Positions 43,358 through 55,368 of a stretch of 64,000 nucleotides of DNA are shown here, piece after piece; within the stretch, counting starts at the first letter, position 1; every line of letters begins with the position of its first letter. A model generated the notes under the pieces. That model worked only from the letters and a program-made list of their open reading frames with translations, did not search any database and was not told the DNA's origin. The stretch is from Lichenostomus cassidix (lineage: Eukaryota > Chordata > Aves > Passeriformes > Meliphagidae), in NCBI GenBank assembly GCA_008360975.2, contig CM039210.1:17259007-17323006 (forward strand), given 5' to 3'. The translations under genes and the position numbers were made by a program.

Positions 43358-46194
43358 ATATTCTGGCAGCTCCATGGACACCTGCCAGTGCCATGTGAGG
43401 CACATCTGATTCCTTTAAACAGGGCTAACAACTCTGCATGGGATGGCTCTGGGCAATGCTGAAGGGATTTGTGTGTGTTTCTGCACCTCCCCCAGAGCTG
43501 CTGGTGTGAATCAAGTTGTGATTGACCCTCATTTGACTTCTGGGTGATGCAGTTCTGTTTTTCTTGACCACAAGCTGTTAAAACTGGAAACTGCTCAGCT
43601 CCTGTCACCCATGCAGCTGAGATAATAAAGCCTGTTACTATTATTATAATTTTCCTCTTTTTCTGAAAACTTTTGCCGACTGCTGGAACTTGTTCAAGGA
43701 GGAGGGTGAGGCCAGTGAGATTCCCTGTAAGAGGTGGGATATATATGTTTTGCCAAGGACCCTTCTTGCCCTTTGCCTTGGGAAGGGGAATGTCTGACGA
43801 TGGGTAGGAGCTAGCAGAAGGCAAGGCAAGCTTCTCCATTGGAAATCCTTGTACCCACCTGCTTCTAATCCAGAGCATTGCATCGAGTAGGCAGCACAGG
43901 ATCATTTAGTTGCAATACATCTGTGAGCTTTCAAGATCACTGTGCTCCTCCCCAATCCTGTTATTAAAAGGCCAGGAAACATGGAGATGATGCTCAAACA
44001 TCTATAGTATCCAGTGAGATGAGGCTCCTCTCTTTGCAGTCTTCTCCTCTACCTCCCCTGTAAGCATCAGGCACTGCTGAACAACAGATGGAGGGTTATA
44101 TTATGAGGCAAAAACCACAGCAGGATAGCCCCAGCAAAGTGTTTTAATTTCTTAACAAACTCCTTGGACACTAGAAACTGTAAAATAACAAACATACAGA
44201 TAAACAAACAAAAACTCACTAACCCGTAGCACCCTGGAGGGCTCTGTTTCAGAATGCTGAATAAAAGCTTAAGTTGCACATGCATGTTAATTGTAACACA
44301 AGGCATGTGCTGTGGAAAAGTGTGCTTTCCTCCAATCTGGTTCTAGACAGAAGCATCCAAACAGAAGCCCCTTTCCCTATCACCACTGAACTGCTTGGTG
44401 TATGTGAGGGAACCCCTGAATGACAAGGCCTCCATCTGCTCTGGAACAGAGTTGCAACTGGCTGCAAATGTTGTCCATATGCTTTCTTTTTTGCTATTCA
44501 ACTTAGCTGCCTAATGTTAGATAACTATCCTCAAATGAAGCATCTCCTCATAATAACCTTTCCCAAAATAAAGGAGAAGGCCTTATAACATGGCTCCGGC
44601 CTGTCACTTAGGCTAAGTAGAAGGGAACTATGGGAGAATGATTCAGCTGGAATAGAGGGACATGAGAACCTGAGAGATTACTGCATGAGAACCTGAGAGA
44701 CTGCTGTGTGACATTCGCATGTCCACCTCGTGGTATTTGGTGGTTGGTTGACTTGGGCTTGTTGTGCCTTAAAACTATGTAAACTGATAACCAGTTAACT
44801 GCTTAAAAAGACTGGGTTTTTTCCAATAAACAGTCCTCCTTTGCACCTGCCTGGGGTCTCTGCGTCGCTCATTAGCACCACAGCCGGCAAACGAATGCAA
44901 AAGGCTGTGCTCTGAATGACAGCCAGCTGGTGGTCTCTTCCTACCTCCTACCATTTTGTACTTATTCAGACTAGCCAAGTTTGTCCCTCTCAAAATTTTC
45001 AATTAATATGGCCTTCTGGCTTTGTAGCTAAAGAAACATAAATATTGGGTCATCCAATGTTAAATGTGGTAGAGTGAAGCAGTTGATCTGAAATATCAAA
45101 AAACTTTGATCCCTTATGTACCTTGTGAATAACCTATGACCAGGTATAGACCTGAAGCATATTCAAACAGTGTCCACAAAGCTCCAGGAATTACAAATAA
45201 TTTAGTGATGGGAAAAAGAGATGAATTCTCAGGAAGAAAAATGTTTTTCACTTTCAACATGCATGTTCATCAACCCTAATTAATAATAATGTCTCTGAGC
45301 CTTGTTTTGTTAATGTCTGAGATCTAAGAAGAGATCTATTGGTCCATCCATCCATCTATCCATCCCTCCTGCTGTGGCCTCTGTTGTGAGGAATGTTGGT
45401 CACACATAAATGTTTTGTCGGATTGAGTCTTTCACTGATGTTGTTTTTTTTTAATTAGTATTTTCAACATAAGAAATTCACTGTCATGAGCTATACTATC
45501 AGCTAACCATCGAGACAAGGATTCATATTACTTTTCTTTAAAGAATAGCTTCCCATTCTCTCAAACACAAGCTGAATTTTCTCATGTTGAGGTTCTAACA
45601 CATCAGGAAAAAAAACTTTAAAATTAACACTTTTACCAATTTTAATATTTTGGCCTGTAGTCTGATTGAATAATTTTTTATTTACAACAGGACTACAGCA
45701 GCATCAAACTGCTTGTAGTAGAGATTAGAAATGAAATGGGAACATCTTGATTGCAGAGAGGTTTTACAAAACACTATCTCAAACAAACCCTGGGTAGTGG
45801 ACCTAAAACTCATTGATGGCAATATTTTAATAATAGAGTAGGCAATAATTTTTGGAGGAAAAAATTTTCCCATTCTCTTTTATATTTTCTGGGACAGTGA
45901 TAAATTCTTCTTTGCATTTGGTTACTTTCTAAAATCTAATTTTTGATGTCCAGTGATGTGATGATCATCTCAGTAACTCTTTTTTCTGTATCAGCATAAA
46001 CCATTGGGCAAATGCTTGCTCCAGAGGCTATTAAGCTCATTTGTCATGCCCCTGGCAGGGTCCTGTCTGTATTTCAGGGGACAGGAAGTGGATGGGAGAG
46101 AACTAGTTCAGGATAGTGGGTGGCAGTGTGGAACATTTGTCTGTGAATGCAGGACCTCAGCTCAGCTCAGCTTATAAATTATCCCCTGAGCCTT
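43358..46194. other. Intron sequence with one possible LTR
   Basis: Mostly unrecognised. At about 44515-44883 there is LTR-like sequence on the + strand: AATAAA at about 44826 followed by TCCTCC and a CTGGGGTCTCTGCG block. No TSD was found and the ends are uncertain. Confidence 0.35.
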
Positions 46195-46966
46195 TGTCGG
46201 GGTTTGACTCTTACTAAATGCTGACACTCCAGCTCTCTCCTGCTGCAGATGTGCAGGAGAGGGGGAAGAAAAAAAAAACAAACTGTAAAAACACACACCA
46301 ATCTCGTGAGTTAAGTGAGATAGGACACTGGTAGGAGGACACACGGAAGAAAGGGCAGATAGGCTCTAAACTTAAAGTTGCAAAGTGATTTAATTATTTA
46401 ACTGAGTCGAGGGATAAATGAGAGGCAAAAATAAACTTTTCATACACTATTTTGTTCACTCACCCCCCTCTCTTTTACGAACTCATTTTTTTATTCACCC
46501 CCTTTCTTTTTTCTAACCAACAGTTCGGGTAGGGAGGCAGGGTGTGGGGTATTTTCTCAGTCTACAGAGCAGGTCTATAAATCTGTTTATCACCACAATT
46601 CTTCTACTACAAATACTCTTTACGTATCTCTCTCTCTCTCCAGACAGTTTCTCTGCTCTCACCCCCTCCCTCTTAAGAAGCCGTTTCTCCGCTCACCCCC
46701 CCTCCCTCTTTCTAAACTAACAGCACGGGCAGGGGGCAGGGTGAGGGGTTTCTTTCCTCTGGTCAGTCCATCAGGGAGAGGGGTCCTCTACTTAGCCACG
46801 GGGTCCCTCCCACAAGAGACAGTCCTCTGGGAACTTCTTTGGCGTGGGTCCAATCTCACGAGCAACATCCCGCCCGAATTCTGCTGCAACATGAGTCCTC
46901 TTGTCCATAAGGTGCAGACTCTCCCGAGCCGAGGCCAGGCTGCTTCCATGCCAGGAGCAAGGCCTT

Positions 46967-47372
46967 TGTGGAAAGCTGGCTTCTAGAGAAGGGACACGCA
47001 GATGTAGATAGATTGCTTCTTAACAAGCCGCTTCTTAACAATAGCCATATTCAGCCAACTATTAATTAGATACCTTCGTCCAATCAGCGATCTAAGGTCA
47101 CCATGACTTTCTACAACATGGAGGTTGTAGGAGCCGTCGAGAATGCGTTAATTGGTAGCAAGAATGCTGAAATCAGGCATTATAGGTAAACATAGATACA
47201 TGTTAAGGCAAGTAGCCAAACTTAGGGCGTGGAAGTATATAACCAATAATATTGTACGATTACAGAATATGCATGATTTAGTTAACTACACTATAAAACT
47301 GTATACTGTAAATCAATAAACTGAAGCTTGTAGTAAATCCATATTGGATTGTCAAGCCTCCGTTTCTCAGCC
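46967..47372 (+). mobile_element. 5' LTR of provirus G
   Basis: 406 bp starting TGTGGAAAGC. It has a TATATAA box (47236-47242) with a CCAAT next to it, and AATAAA (47315-47320), so U3, R and U5 are in the usual order. This promoter may still be active, but that is only inferred from intact signals. Confidence 0.93.
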
Positions 47373-47375
47373 TAA

Positions 47376-47393
47376 TGGTAACCCCGACGTCCA
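47376..47393 (+). other. Primer-binding site, tRNA-Trp type (provirus G)
   Basis: TGGTAACCCCGACGT followed by CCA matches the alpharetroviral tRNA-Trp PBS for 14 of its first 15 bases. Confidence 0.8.
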
Positions 47394-47607
47394 AGGGGTC
47401 ATCTGGGAGGCGATGTAACCACGACTGAGAAGGCACCTGGCTCCGATCACCCCGGAGGGTCGAAGCAGTGGGGCGCACGCACAGGACGACCATACAGACG
47501 GGATCTGGACACTGCCGGACTTGTGAGGTGAAGATCTCGCACCAGAGAGGAAAAGTGGCCGAAAACCTCGGAGGGTGAAAAGTGAGTGCGCAGTTCCGTG
47601 AATCGGA

Positions 47608-48789
47608 ATGGAGAGGCAAGACACTTCTGACCTGTTATTATGCTTTTTAGAAAAGCGGGGGATTAAGATTAAGGACATAAAGAGTGATTTAATGGCGTTG
47701 ACAGCATGGGGGTTGGCTAAAGGTTGTTTTATTGACCCTAATACCATTTTTGACCGTGATGAATGGCAGAAAGTAGGAGATAAGGTGAGAGACGCTATGT
47801 GTGATGATGAGAAACTGGGGAAAAAGCTTGGCAAACCATGGAGTAAAGTCCTAGCTTGCTTACAACATCCTGCAGAGCTGGAACTGGCAAGGGTGGCACA
47901 GAAAATTGCGGTTACAGAGAGCAGAAAGAAACTTGAGAGTTGCCGTGCTGCTTTTAACATGCAAGCAGCCACGGCGCAGCAGCCGGGGAAGCCCCCCCCG
48001 CCAGGAGGGAGGGGGAAGTGTAGCTCTCCCTCGCTGCCAGCGCCGGCGGGGGAAGGGCGCGCCGCGCCGCTGCCGGGAGCCGAGAATACAAAGTTACTCG
48101 ATTGGATGAAAAACCTATTCCTGTCTCAATGTATCATAGAGCTTAGCAACTTTACAACGAAAAACATCTTAGCTGCTTTGTGTGAGAGAGTCAGCGTTGA
48201 ATTTTTGCCAGAACAACTGGGTGCGGTGCTGGAGAGAGCTCAAATATCGCGGGAAAGAAGCCAAAGTAGCCAGAAATCACCCCGGTGTTATCGATGTGGC
48301 AGTAAAAAACTGTTTTTAACATGCAAAAAACTCCGTCAGCCGCGGCCCCCCCCCCCCACCAGGGGCAGGGAGAATCGTAGCCCTCTATCGCTCCATTGCC
48401 ACACAAACAAACCGCGGAAAAAGAACAACAGTTTCTGCCAGATCAGAGCCACCACCTGCAAAGCCGAAACGCACCGTAATAGCAGAGAGAGCTCGGAGCG
48501 GCCGCGCCGCCCAGGAACAGCCTCAGCGTGCACCATGCAAACTCTGCAACCCGAGAGCGAAACGGAAGTTACTCCAACCTCGGTTTCCTGTCAACTGAAG
48601 CAGAAGGCGGAAGTCGCAGAAGGCGGTGGGGCTGGCTGTCCACGCCCCTTTCACCGCCTCCTGCTCACTGAAACCATCACCAACACCGAGACTGGGACTG
48701 CCCCGCTGCGAATGATGCAAGCAAACACTAGCTGTGCCACAGAAGATTCTTTTCAAAGCTCCAAAAATCAATTCATAACTGTATTTTAA
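47608..48789 (+). CDS. Gag-like protein of provirus G (matrix to zinc knuckle, no capsid)
   Basis: A 393-codon open frame starts at the first ATG of the genomic RNA that opens a long frame. Residues about 1-90 resemble an alpharetrovirus-type matrix domain (Leu-Leu-x-Cys-Phe-Leu-Glu-Lys near the start, a conserved Gly-Lys-Pro-Trp-Ser-Lys-Val). A Pro/Gly-rich linker (about 115-155) and a short helical block shared with provirus E follow. Near residue 230 there is CYRCG, the start of a zinc knuckle, but the His and final spacing are lost and the last about 150 residues are Arg/Pro/Thr-rich and unlike E. No capsid major homology region is present. The protein could still be translated; whether it is packaged or dominant-negative is unknown. 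Confidence 0.75.
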   Translation: MERQDTSDLLLCFLEKRGIKIKDIKSDLMALTAWGLAKGCFIDPNTIFDRDEWQKVGDKVRDAMCDDEKLGKKLGKPWSKVLACLQHPAELELARVAQKIAVTESRKKLESCRAAFNMQAATAQQPGKPPPPGGRGKCSSPSLPAPAGEGRAAPLPGAENTKLLDWMKNLFLSQCIIELSNFTTKNILAALCERVSVEFLPEQLGAVLERAQISRERSQSSQKSPRCYRCGSKKLFLTCKKLRQPRPPPPTRGRENRSPLSLHCHTNKPRKKNNSFCQIRATTCKAETHRNSRESSERPRRPGTASACTMQTLQPESETEVTPTSVSCQLKQKAEVAEGGGAGCPRPFHRLLLTETITNTETGTAPLRMMQANTSCATEDSFQSSKNQFITVF

Positions 48790-50700
48790 AGTACCCTGTT
48801 AATTAGTGCAACTAAGTTATGATTTAAACTTGTTTCCAGCTTTTACTAATGAGAAACCATTGTAACAACTTAATTGTCCTGATGAACCTTAGTTACTAAA
48901 ACCTTAAAGAAAAGCTAAAATTCCTTGCTAAAGCAATTTGAAAAGTGTTTATCCTAAGTATATTTTAACAAAGTTAATTTTTGAACTATTTCCTCAAAGC
49001 ATCATTTATCATTATGTGTATAATATCTTAGCTTTTAAACCAACTCAGTGTTTTAAACAAATTCAGTAAACCCTTTTTAAAATAAAGTGAATATTAACTA
49101 AACAAAATATAAAGCTAGAGCCATTACCCTTAAATCCTTATATCAAAACATCAAATGATTTACAAAAATTATTAAATGCAATTAACTGTGTAAAACTCAC
49201 CCTAAGCTTTACCCCATGTAAGTTATTTGCAGAAACATCCAAAACTACGTCACAAAGTAACTACCACACTAAATTTAAAGAAATATTTTTATTTATAAGT
49301 GTTGTTTGGGACAGTGTTTATGTGTGTGTGAGTGTGTCTGTGTGTGTGGGTGTGACAGTGCTGTGACAAACATACTATAAATGTTGTTTGGCTTCTAAAG
49401 CATTTTTAAATTTGTGGACCAGGCCTATAAGTGAAACTATACTGGATAATTTGGGCTACCTGTTGAGTGCCATTAAAATTAAGCCCAAGTAATACCTTGA
49501 TAAGCTTACCTAAGACAAAAGCTAAGCAGAGTCAAGAGAATAAAAGCACCACAAATTATATTAAATTTTAAATTTTGTTAAGTTCAAACACTATTAAAGT
49601 TAAATGAATTTAGATTTTATTACAAGTATATTATGTTGTCTGTTATTTGACATTTCATTAAGCTTAAATTCAATTAACACCAAGTTCAACTGTTACTCAA
49701 TATTTGTTGTTTTAAGTTCCATTAATTTTAAATCCTATTAAGTTTAAATTCAATTATAGTTAAGCCTCTTAAGTGTTGCTTAAGATAGTGTTTGTGTGTA
49801 TGTGTGAATATTGCAGGCCTGCTGAAAGTGTTGTTTGCTTTTGAGTGTTTTAATGTGTAGATGAAACCTGTAACTGCTGAAAGTGTGATTTTTGATTTTG
49901 AGAGTTTTGATGTGTGAATGAAACCTAAGAGCAAAGTTCTACTGAATAGTTAAGTTTCCTGTTAAATGTCTTTGGTTAAGTATAAATTCTGTTAAAATTA
50001 AGTATTATTAGATGTAAATTTTAATAAGTTTTAAATTCTGTTAAGGTTAAAATTCTGTTAAGTTTTAAATTCTGTTAGAGTTAAGTTGTTAAGGTGATAT
50101 CAACTTTGAATTCCATTATAGTTAAGTCCTATTTGTTAGTTTTAAATCAAATTTATTAAGATCAAGCTTTATTCATTTTCAGTGATATTAATTTTAAGTT
50201 TTAAAATTGTCAGTTTATATTATTGTTCACAAAAACTTGCAGTTTCATCTTCCTTAGTTAAAGTCAAATGATAAAGTCCACTGTTTTCAAATATTTCACC
50301 TCACCTTATATAATTATCTACCAAAGTAGTAACATGATAAAACACTCTCCTTATTGGTATTAATCAAAGCTTGTTTATAAGATGCTCTAAGAAAACCCTC
50401 CCAGTTAAGGCCTGGGGCACTGGCCAAGCCTTAGTCCTGACTGGTTGGGAAATATGCCACCAAACCCAGGTGTTTCTGCACCAAAAATGTAATCGAGTCA
50501 CCTTGACTCGCTGATTTGGACTTGTGAAAGCTGAACCCTCTTCCAGGTAAACTTGGAATCCTTGCCCAGGAAAGGTTCTCCAAGCCCTGCCTGTGGAATG
50601 AGGTTTCCCAGCAATTGCAGTCCCTGGGAGATAGCAGAGTAGTTAAATAATTGAGGTTGTATTTTCTTAAATAAGCTTATTGTTTCATTCCATGTATTGT
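48790..50700 (+). mobile_element. AT-rich noncoding spacer of provirus G
   Basis: Very low GC, many stops in all frames. It has short TTAAGTTTAAATTCTGTTA-like repeats at about 49560-50200. It is homologous in reverse to about 24900-25900 of provirus E (for example 50330-50600 against 25060-25330). It replaces the place where pol and most of env would be. Confidence 0.75.
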
Positions 50701-50707
50701 TACACCT

Positions 50708-51410
50708 TTGTGTCATTTTCATCTTCTTATAGAAAGAAACATGTCTTGCCAAAAACAAAACGGGGGGAGTATAACCCCTCAAGCAATTAGACAATGCAAT
50801 ATTTATGCTAAAATTTTATGTATAGAAAAATGTAATTTTGCTTTTAGAACAGTTATTGTTACTGTACTGATGATTCTAGATGTGTTGTTAAGGTCATTAT
50901 GTGAATTCATCAACCTTAGCTTGCCTAATCTCTGTTGTTGTAGCATAGATTCCAGTGCAGCACAAAACAAATTTGTGAGTCACTCTAGCCAATTTGACAG
51001 GGCAAAACATAATTTGTCTCTCTCTTTCGTCACCATACAATCCCTTTTCTACCCTTCAAAACAGAGCTGCAATAGATTTTCTCTTATTAGCTCAAAGCAT
51101 GGCTGTGATGAATTTAAAGGCATGTATTGCTTTAACCTCAGCAATCATGGTGAGTCCATACATAAACAGCTGCAATAGCTTAAAAACCATATTACAAAGA
51201 TAACTGTGCAAGACAACAACGGCCTATTTGGGATTCCTTGAGGTAATTAAAGTATAACAAGATGCCTTTGCTATATCATGCAAATAGGATTAGTGGCTCT
51301 ACTTATTTTTGTTGGCATAGCTGTTATTCTACCTTGTGCTTTGCAATGTTTGAAAAAATCATTGTCACAGACAGTGAATCAGCTTTGGCTTGCACAAACG
51401 CGTAAAGAAA
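50708..51410 (+). pseudogene. Broken env transmembrane remnant of provirus G
   Basis: The C-terminal part of an alpharetrovirus-like Env transmembrane subunit, spread over different frames. The immunosuppressive-domain-like LQNRAAID segment is read in one frame (about 51058-51081) and the following Cys-rich loop in another, so a frameshift separates them. In the loop one of the two adjacent Cys of the usual CX6CC is Tyr. A hydrophobic membrane anchor of about 20 residues ending in Cys-Leu-Lys-Lys is encoded at about 51278-51350. No surface subunit is present. Not functional as an envelope. Confidence 0.75.
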
Positions 51411-51420
51411 ACAGGGGAAT

Positions 51421-51826
51421 TGTGGAAAGCTGGCTTCTAGAGAAGGGACATGCAGATGTAGATAGATTGCTTCTTAACAAGCCGCTTCTTAACAATAGCC
51501 ATATTCAGCCAACTATTAATTAGATACCTTCGTCCAATCAGCGATCTAAGGTCACCATGACTTTCTACAACATGGAGGTTGTAGGAGCCGTCGAGAATGC
51601 GTTAATTGGTAGCAAGAATGCTGAAATCAGGCATTATAGGTAAACATAGATACATGTTAAGGCAAGTAGCCAAACTTAGGGCGTGGAAGTATATAACCAA
51701 TAATATTGTACGATTACAGAATATGCATGATTTAGTTAACTACACTATAAAACTGTATACTGTAAATCAATAAACTGAAGCTTGTAGTAAATCCATATTG
51801 GATTGTCAAGCCTCCGTTTCTCAGCA
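51421..51826 (+). mobile_element. 3' LTR of provirus G
   Basis: 406 bp, TGTGGAAAGC to ...TTTCTCAGCA, one internal difference from the 5' LTR (C/T at 46997 against 51451). Confidence 0.94.
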
Positions 51827-52461
51827 GGCCTTTCTCTCCCTTGCAAGGCCTTTGTAGCTTTAACTCTTTAGATGAGACTCCAAACTGGATCACAGCTTCT
51901 TCCAGGCATCCACCTGCTCCTTTGGCATGGGCTGTGGGTAGATTTCTGCATTCTTATAGACTCCATGGGCTGCAGGGGGACCACCTGCTCCCCCCCATGG
52001 TCTTCACCATGGCTAGCAGAGGGTTTTCAGCTCCGGCGCCTGGAGCACCTCCTCCCCCACCTTCTCCACTGACCTTGATGTCTCCATGCTGTTTTCCCTT
52101 CACATATTTTTACCTCCACCTCCTCCTCCTCCTCTAATTACAAAGAAGTGCATGCCTACCTTGTTTTGATTTCTTATTAAATATGTTTTCACAGAGGTGT
52201 AACTAGCACCTCTAATTGGCCTACACTTGGCCGGCAGCATGTCTATCACTTTCAGAGCTATCAGAGATTGGTTCTGCTGGACTTGATGTAAAAACTTACA
52301 GAACTTTCACTCAGGACACACAGGAGCCATTTTTGTGCCACTCCCCACCCCTCGGACACTTCCTCAGGCCTACTACAACAGCTTCTGAGGGATTTAAATT
52401 TCTCTTAGATGTTAAAAATACCTTGCTGATGTTTTGGGCCAATCAAAACCACCAGAGCCTT

Positions 52462-54207
52462 GTAGATAAACAAGGTGATATCAGCTGGAAAAGGCGAACA
52501 CTTGCTGATGATTGTAGGCTAATCCTTCAGGACACTAACTGCCAGAAAACCAAGGAAGCACTATGTTTAGAACAACTTGTTTCACTTTGTGAAGGAAAAA
52601 ACACTGCACTGGATTTAGTTTTGTTTGCAGAGCTTTACCCCCTCCTCCTATGTCCTGTCTCAGATTTGTAAAGGATTTACCTTTATTATTGTTTTTGGGG
52701 GTTTTTTTGTTTTTTTTTTAGTTGTTTTATGTTTTCCTGCTATGCCTCTGTAAAGTTGTGTGAAAATGCAACTTAACTTTCATTTTCATGAATGTATGCA
52801 TAAATAGGTATGTGGGTTCTATACCACTAGGTATTTAAAGGATTGGGTTTAACCAGCTTCTTTCCAGCTGAATTTTTGTGAAAGGTGATGCTTTGCAAAG
52901 ATTTTTTTTTTCATTCTTTCAAGTCAATTTGGAAACTGGAAAAAAGTCCTAAACACACTGCCCTACCATTGAAAATTTACAGCTGAACCAAATCATGACC
53001 CCACTGCTAAGGATTTAATTTACTGGCATTTTTCCATTATGCCTCTAGAAGAGAAGACTTCTTAACTTCCTTGACCTGAGATCTGCTTCCCCAAGTCTGA
53101 CATCCAAAGGTACATATCACTAGTGTGTAAAACCTGGCAGGATCACTGTCAAGGGCAGGTGCCCAAACAGGCTCACATGGGGCTGGGATTTCACAACAGT
53201 CACAAGGAACACAACCTTCCTGTTAGGATTTGCACCAGAGCAGGAGAGGGACTGGTGGTCTATGTTGTGTGGCCTCCCAGTCCAAATCAAACTCTACAAG
53301 ATGAGGTGGAAAGCTAAACAGTGCAATATAAATCCCACAAAAGCTTTGAAAACCTCAAACGGCATACAGCTGAGTGCACTGAAAAACCTAGAGTCCCATC
53401 CTCCATGGATGGTCTTGATGAAGCTTTGGGTTGGTGAAGTAGGATGACTGAGATGAGTTCCCAAATAAGGCCACCTCTTGGCAGCAAAACCCTTGGCTGC
53501 CATTGGCACAATTGCTACTCGTTTGAGTGCTTTGTGGGAGTGAAATTCATCTGTGCTCCAAGTCCCAGAACCAAGTCTTTGCACCACAAACATCCTACTG
53601 TAATTGTAAGGCTCATATATGCTCTTCAGAGTGGTTATTAGTTTCCCAGTAATTTATACCTCTTCATAAATTATTATAATGTTGCTTATTATTTGAGGTG
53701 CATCATTGCATAAGAATGGCAATCCTGGACTAGGATTTCCTTGTGCTAAGTTTTATATTAGCATAAAGTAGGAAAGATGGCTCCTGGGGAGTAATTCCAA
53801 TTGTGTACTTTCTGAGGAAAGTAAAAATGACATTTAAAATCAGGGGGAAAATGTGTTGGTGGGCAAATAATGTGCATATTAGAGGTATGCATAAGGTTGA
53901 GAACCAGAAGTTGCAGAGTGCTTCATATCCTTAGCACATGAAACTCTGCTTTTTCAGGGTTTAGTTTTATTTGTTTTCTCTTGCTTCTCCCAAAAGATAG
54001 GTGACTCATCAGTGTTTAACTGCGCTTATCCACTGATTTTTTTCTTTTGTCTATTTGCTTAACTTTTCTGGTGGCTCATGTGAGCTTAAGTGTTACTGAG
54101 AAGTCAGCTCCTACTGTCCTTCCGTGTTTTTGTTTTTGGTTTTAATATGACAAATGTATGCCTCCTCTGGAAATGGTATCCATACTGCAGAGTAATTATT
54201 TAGTGAA
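52462..54207. other. Intron sequence, no gene seen
   Basis: A T-rich run lies at about 52690-52720. No exon, RNA gene or repeat family was recognised. Confidence 0.5.
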
Positions 54208-54602
54208 TGCTGAGGCGTGAACACACAAGCAGACCTCCCCCCGCTGCGTGGGGAGAGCTGCTAGTGAGCCTGAAGACGCAGGGAAGTCCCGCAGCAGCCG
54301 CGGGCTGTGAAACTATCCAGACGGGGTCTTGGTAGATGGTGACAGTTCGAGAAAGGCAGCTCTTCCATTCCAGGTTCCAAGCGGTTTATTGGGATAATAA
54401 TAAGGGGGGGAACTGGGGAGCGGGGCAGGGGAGAGGAGAGTCGGGGAAGGATGTTAGCTCCATAGAGCCTGGAATCCAAGAGACCCGGTTCTGCGTCCCG
54501 CTGGGCTTTTATTCGTGGTGTTAGGAGGCGGTCCTGGCTCACATCAGCCAGTCAGGAAGGGTCAAGGGGGAGGGATCAGGGGAGAGGACACACGTCACAA
54601 CA
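54208..54602 (-). mobile_element. Solo LTR-S, class II-like
   Basis: 395 bp, TGCTGAGG to ...GTCACAACA, with exact 6-bp TSD AGTGAA (54202-54207, 54603-54608). GGTTTATTGGG at about 54383 gives AATAAA on the minus strand. It is GC-rich compared with the flanks. Single copy. Confidence 0.82.
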
Positions 54603-54608
54603 AGTGAA

Positions 54609-55314
54609 TGGTGGATCCAGTTCATGTTGGCAAGGATCAGATTAATCATTATTTATTATGACCCCTCCAACAGTAACCTCATCCTTTGCCTAAGTGCCGT
54701 TCTTTATTAAGAAGTAATAGCTATTAAGGCATGGCTGGGCCACTGCTCTTGTTGCACCGGCACAGGGCTCAGGACTTCTGGCAGGAGACAGAGGAAGTCG
54801 GTTCAAAGTTAAAAATAGATGCACATGGTCCATGTTCCAGAAATGAAATAGGCAACTTCTCCTGTGAGCTTATTTAGCCTCATCTGAGTGTCCTCCTTTC
54901 CCCTGAAGCCTCGCAACAGTTTGCCCTTTTCCAAAGGTTGAATTCAGTGTTGAGGATGAAATAATCTCTCTGGCGCTTTTTTATTTGTCTGCTTGATTTT
55001 CTTTTATAACTTAGGTAGATCCCAGTATAACCTAATGCACATGGAGTCCATGCAAGGATAAGATTTTAAGGTCTATTAAAATTGTTGTAGCAGTTTTCAA
55101 CAGCTGATGAGACTGCAGATGAGCTTAGCTCTGTGGGACTCCAGTTCTACCAAGCAGACCTCAAACCAACCACCTTTCTTGAGGATTTCTGGATTCCTCA
55201 AAGAAATACTGTGCCGTTGAGGTGAGGCATGCAGCGCTGCTCACCTCATGCACAAAGTTGTGAAAAGTCCAGCTTCTCTCTCCAAGTCACTAGACTGGGG
55301 ATTGCAGACGTGAG

Positions 55315-55368
<54 letters not shown>

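Larger units (their letters stand above)
46967..51826 (+). mobile_element. Provirus G, very young non-autonomous class II ERV
   Basis: A 4860-bp + strand provirus with 406-bp LTRs at both ends, an exact 6-bp TSD GGCCTT (46961-46966, 51827-51832), a tRNA-Trp-like PBS and a polypurine tract (AAAGAAAACAGGGGAAT, 51404-51420). By eye the LTRs differ at one internal base plus the last base. The internal region holds a 393-codon Gag-like frame, a long AT-rich spacer and a broken alpharetrovirus-like env end. No capsid or pol was recognised. It sits inside LTR-A. Confidence 0.95.
46195..52456 (-). mobile_element. Solo LTR-A, split by provirus G
   Basis: LTR-A parts 46195-46966 and 51827-52456 join when provirus G and one GGCCTT are removed. 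Exact 5-bp TSD GCCTT (46190-46194, 52457-52461). The left end TGTCGGGGTTTGACTC is the complete form of the family's 3' end, as in 37583-39220. Confidence 0.87.

Noticed and set aside
52462..52671. Open frame continuing from LTR-A as a SETBP1 downstream exon
   Set aside because: The residues do not resemble SETBP1 exon 3 or 4 and no acceptor precedes them.
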